From Acidimicrobiaceae bacterium (GTDB lineage Bacteria; Actinomycetota; Acidimicrobiia; Acidimicrobiales; Ilumatobacteraceae): 54,252 nucleotides of DNA. The DNA is taken from positions 1 to 54,252 of the forward strand of contig NZZV01000129.1 of NCBI GenBank assembly GCA_002698945.1. The letters run 5' to 3'. Positions 27,401-36,593 of this stretch are shown here, piece by piece (the first letter of the stretch is position 1; every line of letters starts with the position of its first letter). Both the position numbers and the translations under genes were made by a program. The notes under the pieces were generated by a model that had not been told where the DNA came from, ran no database searches, and saw nothing but the letters and a program-made list of their open reading frames with translations.

Positions 27401-27440
27401 TGAACGATCCTGGCCGATCGTGGCCGATCGTGGCCGACGA
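27401..27440. repeat. Ten-base tandem repeat in a divergent promoter gap
   Basis: Four consecutive decamers TGAACGATCC, TGGCCGATCG, TGGCCGATCG, TGGCCGACGA fill 27401-27440 between hemB and the divergent membrane-protein gene. The period matches one DNA helical turn, and each unit contains a CGATCG-like palindrome. They could be repeated operator half-sites; this is inference from position. Confidence 0.5.
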
Positions 27441-27500
27441 CGTGCGCCGGATCGGCGGCGGTACGCCGGCGCGGGGCACTCGGGCTGTAGCGTCGGCGAC

Positions 27501-28736
27501 GTGTCGGCGCAGGCGTGGTTCTCACTCGACGAGGTCTCGGTCGTCCCCGGCGCTCCGACGTCGATGCTGCTCAGCGTCGAGAACGTCGGCGATCGCACGG
27601 AGAGTTACACCGTCATCCCGGCGGGCCTCACGGCTCCGTGGACCACGATCACCCGGCCCAACGTCACCTTGTTCGGCGGGTCACAGGACGTCATCGAGGT
27701 CGTGGTCCGACCGCCCGCCATCTACTCGACGACGGCCGGTCCCACCACCGTGGCGGTGCGCGTCGTCTCTCAGGCCGACCCCGACGACGAGGTGATCGCC
27801 GAGACCCTCGCCGACGTGGCGTCGTTCGACGATCGCCGCATCACCACGCTCCAGCCGGTCCGTCGGGCGCGACGCCGGGCGACGTTCGAGTTCATGGTCG
27901 AGAACCACGGCAACAACCTGGCCAACTGCCGGTTGCACCTGGTCGACCGCACGAACCGTGTCGACGGGACGTTCGATCCACCCGCGGTCGGCGTCGCCCC
28001 CGGCTCGACGAGCCTCGTGCGTCTGAACGCCAAGGTGGGGGGTGGACGGTTCCGACGCTCCGAACGCCAGCTCGACTTCGAGATCGAGGCCACCGAACCC
28101 GATCACGAACCGGCGAGCGGTCTGGCGACGCTGATCCAACCACCGACGTTGTCGGCACGGTTCCTCGGCCGCGCGCTGGCGACGGGGGCCGTGATCGCCG
28201 CTGTGATCGCGGCCTGGTTCGGGGTCGTCCGACCCGAGCTGCGCGACGCCGCCGATCGCGCCGTCGACGAGCGGCTCGACGAACTGACCGTCGAACCGAG
28301 CGTCACCACGGTGCCGTCGACGGTCCCGGTACCGATCGACGAGCCGGACGTGGTCATCGGCGGCGACGAACCCGGCGAACCGGTGTCGTATCGCATCGCG
28401 GTCGACGTCGGGGTCAACCAGGAACGCAGCGAGTCCGTCACCGTCCCGCCCGACAGCGAGTTCCGGATGACCGACCTGGTCCTCCAGAACCCCAACGGCG
28501 ACCTCGGCACCGCACAGCTCCTTCGCAACGGCGAGATCCTCTACGAGTTCGACCTCGGTTCGATGAGCTCCGCCAACGAGTTCCAACCCCGCATCAGCCC
28601 GATCCCGTTCGCGCCGTCCGACAACATCGTGCTGTCCGTCGAGTGCACCGTGGTCGGTCAGACCTCGGGCACCGGGTGCGACGTTGCGGTCCTGCTGGGC
28701 GGCGAACTCGTGGTCGCCGACCACGATGGCACCTGA
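27501..28736 (+). CDS. Single-pass membrane protein with Ig-like N-terminal domains, unknown
   Basis: A 411-residue protein from the GTG at 27501, which lies 7 bases after TAGCGT (27488-27493); the track's start at 26418 runs antisense over hemB. Residues 1-100 and 110-215 look like two beta-sandwich (Ig/CARDB-like) domains, the first with VVPGAPTSMLLSVENVGDRT and the second with RRATFEFMVENHGNNLANCR. One membrane helix is at about residues 228-247 (ATGAVIAAVIAAWFGVV), and a C-terminal domain of about 140 residues follows. There is no signal peptide, so the N-terminal domains may face the cytoplasm. Function unknown. It converges on the secreted propeller gene. Confidence 0.75.
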   Translation: MSAQAWFSLDEVSVVPGAPTSMLLSVENVGDRTESYTVIPAGLTAPWTTITRPNVTLFGGSQDVIEVVVRPPAIYSTTAGPTTVAVRVVSQADPDDEVIAETLADVASFDDRRITTLQPVRRARRRATFEFMVENHGNNLANCRLHLVDRTNRVDGTFDPPAVGVAPGSTSLVRLNAKVGGGRFRRSERQLDFEIEATEPDHEPASGLATLIQPPTLSARFLGRALATGAVIAAVIAAWFGVVRPELRDAADRAVDERLDELTVEPSVTTVPSTVPVPIDEPDVVIGGDEPGEPVSYRIAVDVGVNQERSESVTVPPDSEFRMTDLVLQNPNGDLGTAQLLRNGEILYEFDLGSMSSANEFQPRISPIPFAPSDNIVLSVECTVVGQTSGTGCDVAVLLGGELVVADHDGT

Positions 28737-28807
28737 CACGTACACGTAGACGCACACGTACCACGTCCACCGGGCGGGAGCCGCGAGGGTTCGGAAGTCG
28801 ACCGCCG

Positions 28808-31324
28808 TCAGCCGAGTCCGAAGCCCGGGAGGCCCGGCGTCGGACGGCGCGGCGTCGCGACGAACTCGACCTCGACGGTGGCGATCGAGGTGTCACCTGC
28901 CGACGCCACGAGCCGATGCGAGCCGGCCCGGACGCGAGTCGGCGTCTGGAGCAGGGCCAAGGCGGCGCCGCCGTCGCCCGTCGTCACCGTCGCCCAGGGC
29001 GCCGAACCGTCGTCGAACCCGATCGACACCTCCGATTCGGGCGGGAACCCTTCGAGGCCGATCCCGAGCTGGTCACCGGCGACGACGGATTCCGTCGTGA
29101 CGTCGAACGTCGGCTCGTAGCGGGCGTACCCCCCGATGATGGCGGCGGTGTACTCACCGCCGGCGGTGCTCGCCGTCGGTCCGGTCACGGTGACCAGCAG
29201 CGCGTTCCGATAGCCGACGTCCGTCGGCCGGAATTCGATCTCGACCGCGCAGCTCGCGTCGGGATTGAGCGCCCGCCCGAGACAGCTCTGTTCGGTGATG
29301 ACGAAGTCGTCGGGGTGTGCCCCGGCCATGAACACCCGACCGACCTCGGTCGGGAGGAACGAGATGTTGGCGATGTCGATCGCGACACGCCCGCCCGTCC
29401 CACCGACCACACCGGGGGCCACGTCGACGCCGGCCGGCTCGGCGAGCAGGATCGGTTCGCCCGCCGCGCCGCGGACTGCGGCGGACACCGTCGGTGCCCC
29501 GGCTCCGTTGCCGGTCACCGTCAAGGTGCCCTCGTAACCCCGCACCGCCGGTGGCGTGAACGTGACGTGCACGGAACACGTCGACCCAGCCGCCACCAGG
29601 ATGCCCCTGGCGCAGGTCCCACCGGAGACACGGAACGGCGCATCGACGATGACCTGGGTCGGTTCGAACGAGGCCGGCCCGGCGTTTTGAACCCGGACGT
29701 ACAACTCACTGCTCTCGAGGTTCTGGAGCACCGACCCGAAGTCGAGTTCGGCGAGCGACAGACGTGGCGTGACGTCGACCGACGCGATGCCGCGCGCCGA
29801 GGTGACGGCGCCGTCGCCGGCGAGCGATCCGACGGCGGCGGTCTCGAACACCACGACCTGACCGGTCCGCGACAGCGCCGGATTACCGTGCGCCCCCGGG
29901 ACGCCTGTCAGGTCGGCACCGTCGAGCACGCGCCGGATCGACCCGAGCTGCATCTCCGCGACGAGGAGATCGCCGTCGCTCGGTCGACCACCGCCGCCGC
30001 GACGGCTCGCCAACAGGTTGGTCGCGTCGGTGACGAAGGCGATCTGGCTCCCGTCGGCACTGACCGCCGGTGCCCACGACGAGCCGTCACCGGCCACCGG
30101 GACCCCGACCGTGACGGATCCGGCGTCGACGGCGGACACCAACACGAGCGGTTCGACCCGCGGCGCCTCGTCGAACACCCCGTTGCTGTCGGTGTCACGG
30201 TCGTACAGGTACACCTGGGTCGGACAGGTCGTCGCGCACGGCGGGAGCTCGGCGGGAACCAGGGTGCGGTCATCGGACACGAAGGCGACGAAGCGTCCGT
30301 CCTCCGACAACGCCGGCGAGTGTCCGCCGGTCGCGCTCGGAACGCCGCCGCGCCCCGACACGAGATGGACGGCGTTGCGCCGGTCGACGATCGAGCGATC
30401 CCATACGAACACTTGCGACGTGGCGGCCTCGCCCGGGACCGGACCGGCCGCCCAACCGGGTAGCGGCGACGAGGCCGTGGTGTCGGCGACGAACGCCAGG
30501 TGTCGTCCGTTCTCCGACAGGACCGGCTGGCGCGCGCCCCGGTAGAGATAGGCCCGGTTCGGGGTCTCGACCGGCATCCCGGCGACTTCGGACTCTCGGC
30601 CGGTGTCGCTCACCGGGACGGTGATGTCGACGACCGTGATGGTGCCGACACCCTCCGGCGCGCCGTCCAGCTGGCGGACGTACGCGACGATCGCACCCGA
30701 CCCCGACAACGCCGGCGGCGAGTCGGTGAACACTCCGTCGATCGAGGTGCCCAACACGTTCGTCGACACGAGTTCCCAACCCGCCGGTTGGCCGCCGCAC
30801 TCGGGGACGACGAGCCGGTAGACGTCCCATCGCTCGAGACGGTCGTCGTCGCGGAACAGGTCGTAGGCGATCTCGGTGATCGCCACGACGACGCAGCCGT
30901 CGGAGGAGAGGCGCGGCTGAACGGTGTCGCCGGGCCGGATCGAGTCGGGCACCGGCGACAGCTCCGACGTGGTCCCGTCGTTGCGATCGGTGCGGAAGAC
31001 GCTGCGGCGACCGTCGACACTGCCCTCGAACACGACCCATCGCCCGTCCTGCGACACCGACGGCAGGGTGGCGTCGTCGACGTCGGTCACCAACATCGAG
31101 ACACCGTCCTGCGCCGACGCGATCGGCGCCTCGACGACGGTCACGCCGATGGCCGAGGCGATCACCATCACGAACGCGAGGCACTGTGCCACACGACGCG
31201 CGCCGACCCGTCGTCGAGGTGCGGCGAGGTGCGACCGGGTGGACGATGTGGACGATTGCATGGACGATGGCACGAGCGGTTGCGCGAACCCTTCCGTCGC
31301 AGGCCGCCTCGTTCCCGTCGCCAT
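28808..31324 (-). CDS. Secreted beta-propeller (PD40 repeats) protein with C-terminal Ig-like domains
   Basis: An 838-residue protein. An N-terminal helix (CLAFVMVIASAIGVTVVEAP) ending in ASAQDG is a signal peptide. I count seven PD40/TolB-like repeats, such as PSVSQDGRWVVFEG, QPVLSENGRHLAFVAD and SPALSEDGRFVAFVSDD, fitting a seven-bladed propeller. Residues about 520-760 hold two ASPM/SPD-2/Hydin-like Ig domains (LDFGSVLQNLESSELYVRVQ; CSVHVTFTP), then another beta domain. Ligand and role are unknown; adhesion or binding is a guess. The ATG at 31324 is 1 base after the hemD stop; ATG 31261 is an alternative with a shorter n-region. The gene interrupts the hemA-hemC-hemD-hemB order. Confidence 0.8.
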   Translation of the reverse strand: MATGTRRPATEGFAQPLVPSSMQSSTSSTRSHLAAPRRRVGARRVAQCLAFVMVIASAIGVTVVEAPIASAQDGVSMLVTDVDDATLPSVSQDGRWVVFEGSVDGRRSVFRTDRNDGTTSELSPVPDSIRPGDTVQPRLSSDGCVVVAITEIAYDLFRDDDRLERWDVYRLVVPECGGQPAGWELVSTNVLGTSIDGVFTDSPPALSGSGAIVAYVRQLDGAPEGVGTITVVDITVPVSDTGRESEVAGMPVETPNRAYLYRGARQPVLSENGRHLAFVADTTASSPLPGWAAGPVPGEAATSQVFVWDRSIVDRRNAVHLVSGRGGVPSATGGHSPALSEDGRFVAFVSDDRTLVPAELPPCATTCPTQVYLYDRDTDSNGVFDEAPRVEPLVLVSAVDAGSVTVGVPVAGDGSSWAPAVSADGSQIAFVTDATNLLASRRGGGGRPSDGDLLVAEMQLGSIRRVLDGADLTGVPGAHGNPALSRTGQVVVFETAAVGSLAGDGAVTSARGIASVDVTPRLSLAELDFGSVLQNLESSELYVRVQNAGPASFEPTQVIVDAPFRVSGGTCARGILVAAGSTCSVHVTFTPPAVRGYEGTLTVTGNGAGAPTVSAAVRGAAGEPILLAEPAGVDVAPGVVGGTGGRVAIDIANISFLPTEVGRVFMAGAHPDDFVITEQSCLGRALNPDASCAVEIEFRPTDVGYRNALLVTVTGPTASTAGGEYTAAIIGGYARYEPTFDVTTESVVAGDQLGIGLEGFPPESEVSIGFDDGSAPWATVTTGDGGAALALLQTPTRVRAGSHRLVASAGDTSIATVEVEFVATPRRPTPGLPGFGLG

Positions 31325-31325
31325 G

Positions 31326-32084
31326 CTAGGGCGGTGGGACCAGGGTGTGGATGACCTGCGCGACGAGTCCGTCGATGGAGTGATCGGTCGCCGTGGCCGT
31401 CACCTGAAGCCCCCGCTCGGTCGCGACCGCCGTCGTGGACGGCCCGATCGACACCACCGTCGGCGGCGCGTCAGTGCCGATCGCATCGACCCACGACGCC
31501 GCGGCGGAGCCGCTCGCGAAGACCACGGCGTCGGCGGCGAGCGCCGCTCGGCGCTGCGGTGCGGTGGGAGCGCGCAACAGCGTGCGGTAGGCCGTGACCA
31601 GCGTGACGTCGTACCCCCGGTCGGCGAGCGCGGTCGCCGTCGCCGGATCGGCGCGGTCGGCGACGGCCAACAGCAGTCGGGGGGTGTCACCGGCGTTCGG
31701 CATGGCCGCGACCAGCTCGACGGCGAGCTGCCGGGTCGGGACCACGTCGACGGCCCGTCCGGTCAAGCGGGTCGCCACCTCGGCGGTGCGGGTGCCGACG
31801 GTGGCGATACGGACGTCGTGGCCACACACGGACGGCATCACGCGCTCGGCGCCGACCGGGGACGTGACGACGACCCAGTCGAACGAAGCGATGTGATCGA
31901 GGACCTCCCCCAGCTCACGCCCGCCGTCGACCGGGTCGGCGGTCTCGATCAGGGGGACGTGCACCACGTCGGCACCGGCGCGCGCGAGCCGGCTGTCGAG
32001 CACACCGGGACGCTCACGGGTGGTGACGATCGTCCGACCGCGCAGTGGTCGTGCCGAGGGGCGAGTCGATGCGTCAGCCGGCAT
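31326..32084 (-). CDS. hemD: Uroporphyrinogen-III synthase
   Basis: A 252-residue enzyme cyclising hydroxymethylbilane. Sequence is poorly conserved in this family, but recognisable parts are RTIVTTRERPGVLDSRLARAG at the start, FDWVVVTSPVGAERVM, TRLLLAVADRADPATATAL-like stretches and DAVVFASGSAAASWVDAI near the C-terminus, and it directly follows hemC. The ATG at 32084 overlaps the last 11 bases of hemC; the track start is far upstream inside hemC in another frame. Confidence 0.85.
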   Translation of the reverse strand: MPADASTRPSARPLRGRTIVTTRERPGVLDSRLARAGADVVHVPLIETADPVDGGRELGEVLDHIASFDWVVVTSPVGAERVMPSVCGHDVRIATVGTRTAEVATRLTGRAVDVVPTRQLAVELVAAMPNAGDTPRLLLAVADRADPATATALADRGYDVTLVTAYRTLLRAPTAPQRRAALAADAVVFASGSAAASWVDAIGTDAPPTVVSIGPSTTAVATERGLQVTATATDHSIDGLVAQVIHTLVPPP

Positions 32085-32958
32085 CGACACGCTCACGCGC
32101 CGCGTGGGCGGCGGCTCGTGCCGCGGCCAGGTCGGCGGGGTGGTCACCCGACCGCTCGACCACCTCACGATGTGCGATCCGAGCGTCGTCGGTCGCCAGG
32201 AACGTCGTGAGTCGCACCGCGTCGGCGTACGCCCCGACGGGCAGGGAGCATCCCGACCCCAGCTCGCCCAAGTACGCACGCTCGACCTCGACCGCGCCCC
32301 GGGTCGGAGCGTGATCGATGTGCGCGAGGGCGGCCCGCGTGGCGTCGTCGTCGACCCGGCACTCGAGCGCGACACAGCCCTGCCCGATCGCGGGAACGAA
32401 CCGGTCGGTATCGAGCCGCTCGGCGATCCGATCGGTCAGACCGAGCACCTGGAGCGCGGCGACCGCCATCACGATCGAGCCGTCCTCGGGAATCCGCTCC
32501 AGCCGGGTGTGGATGTTGCCCCGGAGTTCGACGAACGACAGGTCGGGCCGGGCCAGCGCGAGCTGCGCTCGTCGCCGAACCGAACCGGTGGCGACCGTCG
32601 CCCCGGCGGACAACTCGTCGAGCGGACGGCCGATCAGTGCGTCGGCGGGATCCCGGCGCTCGGTGTAGGCACCGATCGTGAGCCGGGAGTCGGTTTCGGT
32701 CGGGAGATCCTTCGCGGAATGCACGGCGACATCGGCACGTCCGTCGATCACCGCCGTCTGGACCTCCTTGACGAACACCCCCTGCCCACCGATCGTGTGG
32801 AGCGGGACGTTCGTGGCCTGGGTGCGATCGCCGTGCGTCTCGACGATGACGAGCGTTGCGTCGATCCCGTCGGCGCCGAGACGTTCGACGACGAACTCGG
32901 CTTGGGTGACCGCCTGTGCGCTCCCGCGCGTCGCGAGCCGAAGGGTCGGCACGGTCAA
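32074..32958 (-). CDS. hemC: Hydroxymethylbilane synthase (porphobilinogen deaminase)
   Basis: A 294-residue enzyme polymerising four porphobilinogens. Motifs include LATRGSAQAVTQAE, HSAKDLPTE, GSVRRRAQL, and the cofactor-binding cysteine in LGSGCSLPVGAYA. The start codon is TTG at 32958, overlapping the hemA stop (TTGA), which fits coupled translation. Followed by hemD with an 11-base overlap. Confidence 0.95.
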   Translation of the reverse strand: MTVPTLRLATRGSAQAVTQAEFVVERLGADGIDATLVIVETHGDRTQATNVPLHTIGGQGVFVKEVQTAVIDGRADVAVHSAKDLPTETDSRLTIGAYTERRDPADALIGRPLDELSAGATVATGSVRRRAQLALARPDLSFVELRGNIHTRLERIPEDGSIVMAVAALQVLGLTDRIAERLDTDRFVPAIGQGCVALECRVDDDATRAALAHIDHAPTRGAVEVERAYLGELGSGCSLPVGAYADAVRLTTFLATDDARIAHREVVERSGDHPADLAAARAAAHAARERVDAG

Positions 32959-34211
32959 CCGAGGTCGAACAGGTCGGCAACGGCGGCGGCGTTGCGCTCA
33001 CCCTGCGGGGTGCCGGCCTGCTGTCGCAAACGAACGGACGGCTCGTGCAGGAGCTTGGCGACCAACCCCCGACTGATCTGCTCGACGAGCTCACGCGACT
33101 CGTCGTCGAGACGGTCGAGCCGAGCGGCGTGGCGGGCCAGCTCGGCCGCACGCAGCTCATCGGCGTGGCGCCGAAGTGACGAGACCAATGGCGCAGCCTG
33201 CAACGAGGTGGCTTCGAGCACGAACCGCTCGACCTCGCCACCGATGATCCGCTCGACCGCGGCGACCTCGGTGATGCGTTGCTGGCGTCCGCGCTCGGCC
33301 CACGCCGTCAGGTCGTCGAGGTCGAGGATGCTGACCCCGTCGAGATCGGCGACCTCGGGAGCGACGTCGCGCGGGACGGCGATGTCGACGATCAGGACCG
33401 GTCGGTCGGCACGATTGCGCAGCCCGGCGTTGTCCGCGGAGATGATGTGCCCGCCGGAGCCGGTCGAGGTGAGGACGACGTCGGCCGTGGCGATCGTGTC
33501 GGCGAGACGATCGAAGCCGAACGCCACACCGTTGATCCGCTCGGCCAACGACTGGCCGCGCTCCGCCGTCCGGTTGACGACCGTGACGTCACCCACCCCG
33601 GCGGAGTGGAGGGCGACGGCGATGCCCTCACCCATCGCACCGGCGCCGACGACGGCAACCTTGCGGCCGTGCAGGTCGCCGAGCCGGTCGAGCGCCATCT
33701 CGACGGCGGCGTGACTGACCGATGCGGTGCCGCGACCGATGGCCGTGTCGGTGCGGACCCGTTTGCCGACCTCGACCGCATGTCGGAACAGGAGGTTCAG
33801 CGTCGTGCGAGCGCCGCCCGACTCCTGTGCGACGTCCCAGGCCTGACGGATCTGGCCGAGAATCTCGGACTCTCCGATGACCGCACTGTCGAGCCCGGAC
33901 GCGACCTCGAACAGGTGACGGACGGCCTGGTCGTCGTGGTGCGAGTAGAGGTGTTCGTGGAGGTCGTCGGCGGCGACGTGCGCCTGATCACAAAAGAAGT
34001 CACGGATGTCGGCGTAGGCACCGTGGAACCGCTCGGTGACGGCGTACACCTCGGTGCGGTTGCACGTACTCACCACGACCGCCTCACGCACGTTGTCGCG
34101 CTGTACGAGCGCCTCGACGCACTTGGGGACCTCGGTGTCGGCCAGGGCGACGCGCTCGAGCAGGCTCAGCGGGCCACTGCGGTGGTTGATACCGAGGACG
34201 AGGATCGACAT
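32955..34211 (-). CDS. hemA: Glutamyl-tRNA reductase
   Basis: A 418-residue enzyme reducing glutamyl-tRNA to glutamate-1-semialdehyde. The catalytic cysteine motif VSTCNRTEVYAV is near residue 50 and GESEILGQIRQAW, VVGAGAMGEGI and LTSTGSGGHI follow in order. The ATG at 34211 (MSILVLGINHRSGPLSLLER) is the family start; a TAGGCT box (34222-34227, complement) lies 10 bases upstream, so it may have its own promoter in addition to read-through from rex, which ends 13 bases upstream. Confidence 0.95.
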   Translation of the reverse strand: MSILVLGINHRSGPLSLLERVALADTEVPKCVEALVQRDNVREAVVVSTCNRTEVYAVTERFHGAYADIRDFFCDQAHVAADDLHEHLYSHHDDQAVRHLFEVASGLDSAVIGESEILGQIRQAWDVAQESGGARTTLNLLFRHAVEVGKRVRTDTAIGRGTASVSHAAVEMALDRLGDLHGRKVAVVGAGAMGEGIAVALHSAGVGDVTVVNRTAERGQSLAERINGVAFGFDRLADTIATADVVLTSTGSGGHIISADNAGLRNRADRPVLIVDIAVPRDVAPEVADLDGVSILDLDDLTAWAERGRQQRITEVAAVERIIGGEVERFVLEATSLQAAPLVSSLRRHADELRAAELARHAARLDRLDDESRELVEQISRGLVAKLLHEPSVRLRQQAGTPQGERNAAAVADLFDLG

Positions 34212-34224
34212 GGCACCGACCAGC

Positions 34225-34926
34225 CTAGGCCGTGACCCCGCGGCCGGGTTCGTTCGGAACGGCGTGAAGTTGGCCACCCTGCGCGCTGGCGCGGCGTTGT
34301 TCGTGGTAGCTGAGGATCTGGAGCTCGACCGCGAGGTCGACCTTGCGGATCGTGATGCCGACCGGCACCGAGAGCACCACCGGGGCGAAGTTCAAGATGC
34401 TGGTGACGCCGGCCTTGACGAGCCGATCGGCGGCGTCCTGGGCGGCGGCGGGCGGAGTGGCGATCACGCCGATCGAGACGTTCTTCGCCGCCACGATCTG
34501 CGGCAACTCGTCGAGCGGGCGGACGCGGGCCCCGCCGACGAGGGTGTCGACCTTGTCGTGGTCGATGTCGACGATGCCGGCCACCGGGAAGCCCCGATCG
34601 GTGAACCCGCCGTAGCCGGCGAGCGCCTGGCCGAGGTTGCCGGCGCCGACGATGACGACCGGCCAGTCGTGGTCGAGGCCGAGTTCGCGGCGGATCTGAT
34701 AGACGAGATAGTCGACCTCGTACCCGACGCCGCGGGTGCCGTAGCTCCCGAGGTACGACAGGTCTTTGCGGACCTTGGCGGCGTTCACGCCGGCCAGTTC
34801 GGCGAGCCCTTCCGAGGAGATGTTGGCGACGCCGGCTGCTGCCTGGTCGGCCAGGATCTGCAGGTAGACCGGCAACCGGGCCACCGTCGCTTCGGGAATG
34901 CGGCGTCGTGATCGATGAGGGGGCAT
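34225..34926 (-). CDS. rex: Redox-sensing transcriptional repressor Rex
   Basis: A 233-residue NADH-responsive repressor. The N-terminal winged helix contains VARLPVYLQILADQ and LAELAGVNAAKVRKDLSYLG, then SYGTRGVGYEVDYL. The Rossmann domain begins VVIVGAGNLGQALAGYGGF. Rex represses respiratory and haem genes at low NADH/NAD+ and leaves DNA at high NADH. It begins at ATG 34926 with TAGTCT 9 bases upstream and an operator-like sequence overlapping the -35 region (see next entry). It heads the rex-hemA-hemC-hemD set, as in Streptomyces. Confidence 0.95.
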   Translation of the reverse strand: MPPHRSRRRIPEATVARLPVYLQILADQAAAGVANISSEGLAELAGVNAAKVRKDLSYLGSYGTRGVGYEVDYLVYQIRRELGLDHDWPVVIVGAGNLGQALAGYGGFTDRGFPVAGIVDIDHDKVDTLVGGARVRPLDELPQIVAAKNVSIGVIATPPAAAQDAADRLVKAGVTSILNFAPVVLSVPVGITIRKVDLAVELQILSYHEQRRASAQGGQLHAVPNEPGRGVTA

Positions 34927-34935
34927 CGTCCGTAC

Positions 34936-34965
34936 AGACTACGAACAATGTGCACAGATTCACAA
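34936..34965 (-). promoter_or_regulatory. rex promoter with Rex operator
   Basis: On the minus strand, TTGTGAATCTGTGCACAT (34965-34948) matches the Rex consensus TTGTGAAnnnnTTCACAA at 12 of 14 defined bases. Its first six bases can serve as a -35 (TTGTGA), 18 bases before the -10 TAGTCT (34941-34936). Binding would block polymerase, giving autoregulation of rex and the haem genes behind it. Confidence 0.75.
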
Positions 34966-35050
34966 GCTGACACGGCCCGGCCGGGTGCTCACCCGCCCGT
35001 CGACGCCTGCTGCGTGCGCTCGCGCGTCGCATGCCCGAGCAGTGCTCGGG

Positions 35051-36553
35051 TCAGGCGAGAATGGTGCCTTCGAGCTCGCGGCGGATCAGCTTGCCGGCCG
35101 CATTGCGGGGCAGCCGATCGACGAACACGATCTTGCTCGGACACTTGTAGCGGGCGAGGTAGTCGAGACAGTGTTCGACGAGTTGGTCCTCGTCGGCCGT
35201 CGAGCCCGACTCGAGCACGACGTAGGCCTTGACCGCCTCACCGTCGTGGGGGTGCGGCACACCGAGCACGCCCGCCTCGGCGACGGCCGGATGACTGTTG
35301 AGCACCTCTTCGACCTCGGCCGGGAACACGTTGAACCCGGACACGATGATCAGGTCCTTGGCACGGTCGACGAGATACAAGAACCCGTCCTCGTCGACGA
35401 CACCGACGTCGCCGGTGCGCAACCAGCCGTCGACCAGCACGCGATCGGTCGCATCCTGATCGTTCCAGTAGCCGAGGAAGACGTTCGGACCCTTGACCCA
35501 GATCTCACCCGCGTCACCGACCGGCACGTCGTTGCCGTCGTCGTCGACCAACCGGACCTCCTGTCCGCCGAGCACCCGTCCGACGGAGCCGGCACGCCGC
35601 CCGGATTCGATCGAGTTCGTCACGACCGGTGACGCCTCGGTCAGGCCGTAGCCCTCGAGGATCGACAACCCGAACTTCGCCTCCATCCGGTCGGCGACGG
35701 CCGGAGCCAGCCGCGACGCACCCGAGAGCGGCAGACGAACCGACGCGAACGCGTCGGACGGCACCTCGTCGAAATGGCTGAACGCGATCCACATCGGCGG
35801 AGCGCCGGGCACCACCGTCACCTGACGTTGCACGATCGACTGGACCGCCGTGGCAGGGTCGAAGCGTTGCACCAGCAGCACGGTGGCGCCGACCGACAGC
35901 GAGACACCGAGCGCGACGTTGAGTCCGAAGATGTGGAACAGCGGGAGCACCGCGTACACGACGTCGCCGGCCCGCGTGCGATCGGCGACGGAGTGGCCCT
36001 GTTCGATGTTGGCGGCGAGATTGCCGTGGCTGAGCATCGCGGCCTTCGAGCGACCGGCGGTGCCGCTCGTGAAGATGAGCACGGCGAGGTGATCGGGCTC
36101 GACGTCGACGAGCGGCACGGGCTCCGACTCGAGCAGATCGGCGATGGTCGTCGTGCCCTCGTCCGCATCGCCCTCGGCGATGACGACGCGCTCGATGCTC
36201 GGTACGACGGACCGGTCGACACGACGCCACGAAGCCAGCGCGGTCGGCCCGACGACGACGGTCGTCGGTTCGACGGCACCGAGCTCTTCCTCCAACTCGT
36301 GAGCAGGGCTGGACGGGTTGAGCGGGACGGCGATCGCACCGACGCCGATCGTGGCGAGGTACGTGATCACGAAGTAGCGATTGTTCCCGCACATGATCGC
36401 CACCCGATCACCCTGTCGGACCCCGGCCTTGGTGAGCCCGCCGCGCAGACGACCGACCTGATCACGAAGTTCTCCGTACGTCGTGTCGCGGTTCCGTGAG
36501 ATCAGCGCCACGCGGTCGTCCACGTGCCCCTCGATCATGTCAGCGAGATTCAT
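35051..36553 (-). CDS. Acyl-CoA synthetase / AMP-dependent ligase
   Basis: A 500-residue ANL-superfamily enzyme that activates a carboxylic acid as acyl-AMP and transfers it to CoA. The AMP-binding motif is IFTSGTAGRSKAAMLSHGN near residue 165, followed by ILEGYGLTEASPVVT, the hinge GWLRTGDVGVVDEDGFLYLV and C-terminal RNAAGKLIRRELEG with the catalytic lysine. The length and pattern resemble long-chain fatty acid CoA ligases; the acid is not predictable. The ATG at 36553 has a GGAGGGGG ribosome site. It stands as a single gene between the small membrane peptide gene and rex. Confidence 0.88.
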   Translation of the reverse strand: MNLADMIEGHVDDRVALISRNRDTTYGELRDQVGRLRGGLTKAGVRQGDRVAIMCGNNRYFVITYLATIGVGAIAVPLNPSSPAHELEEELGAVEPTTVVVGPTALASWRRVDRSVVPSIERVVIAEGDADEGTTTIADLLESEPVPLVDVEPDHLAVLIFTSGTAGRSKAAMLSHGNLAANIEQGHSVADRTRAGDVVYAVLPLFHIFGLNVALGVSLSVGATVLLVQRFDPATAVQSIVQRQVTVVPGAPPMWIAFSHFDEVPSDAFASVRLPLSGASRLAPAVADRMEAKFGLSILEGYGLTEASPVVTNSIESGRRAGSVGRVLGGQEVRLVDDDGNDVPVGDAGEIWVKGPNVFLGYWNDQDATDRVLVDGWLRTGDVGVVDEDGFLYLVDRAKDLIIVSGFNVFPAEVEEVLNSHPAVAEAGVLGVPHPHDGEAVKAYVVLESGSTADEDQLVEHCLDYLARYKCPSKIVFVDRLPRNAAGKLIRRELEGTILA

Positions 36554-36593
36554 CCGAGCCCCCTCCGGCCGATCAGCGTACCCGGACGGCGAT

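Noticed and set aside
26418-28736. 772-aa plus-strand ORF
   Set aside because: The first 361 codons are antisense to hemB. The real gene starts at GTG 27501, where a -10 box and domain structure begin.
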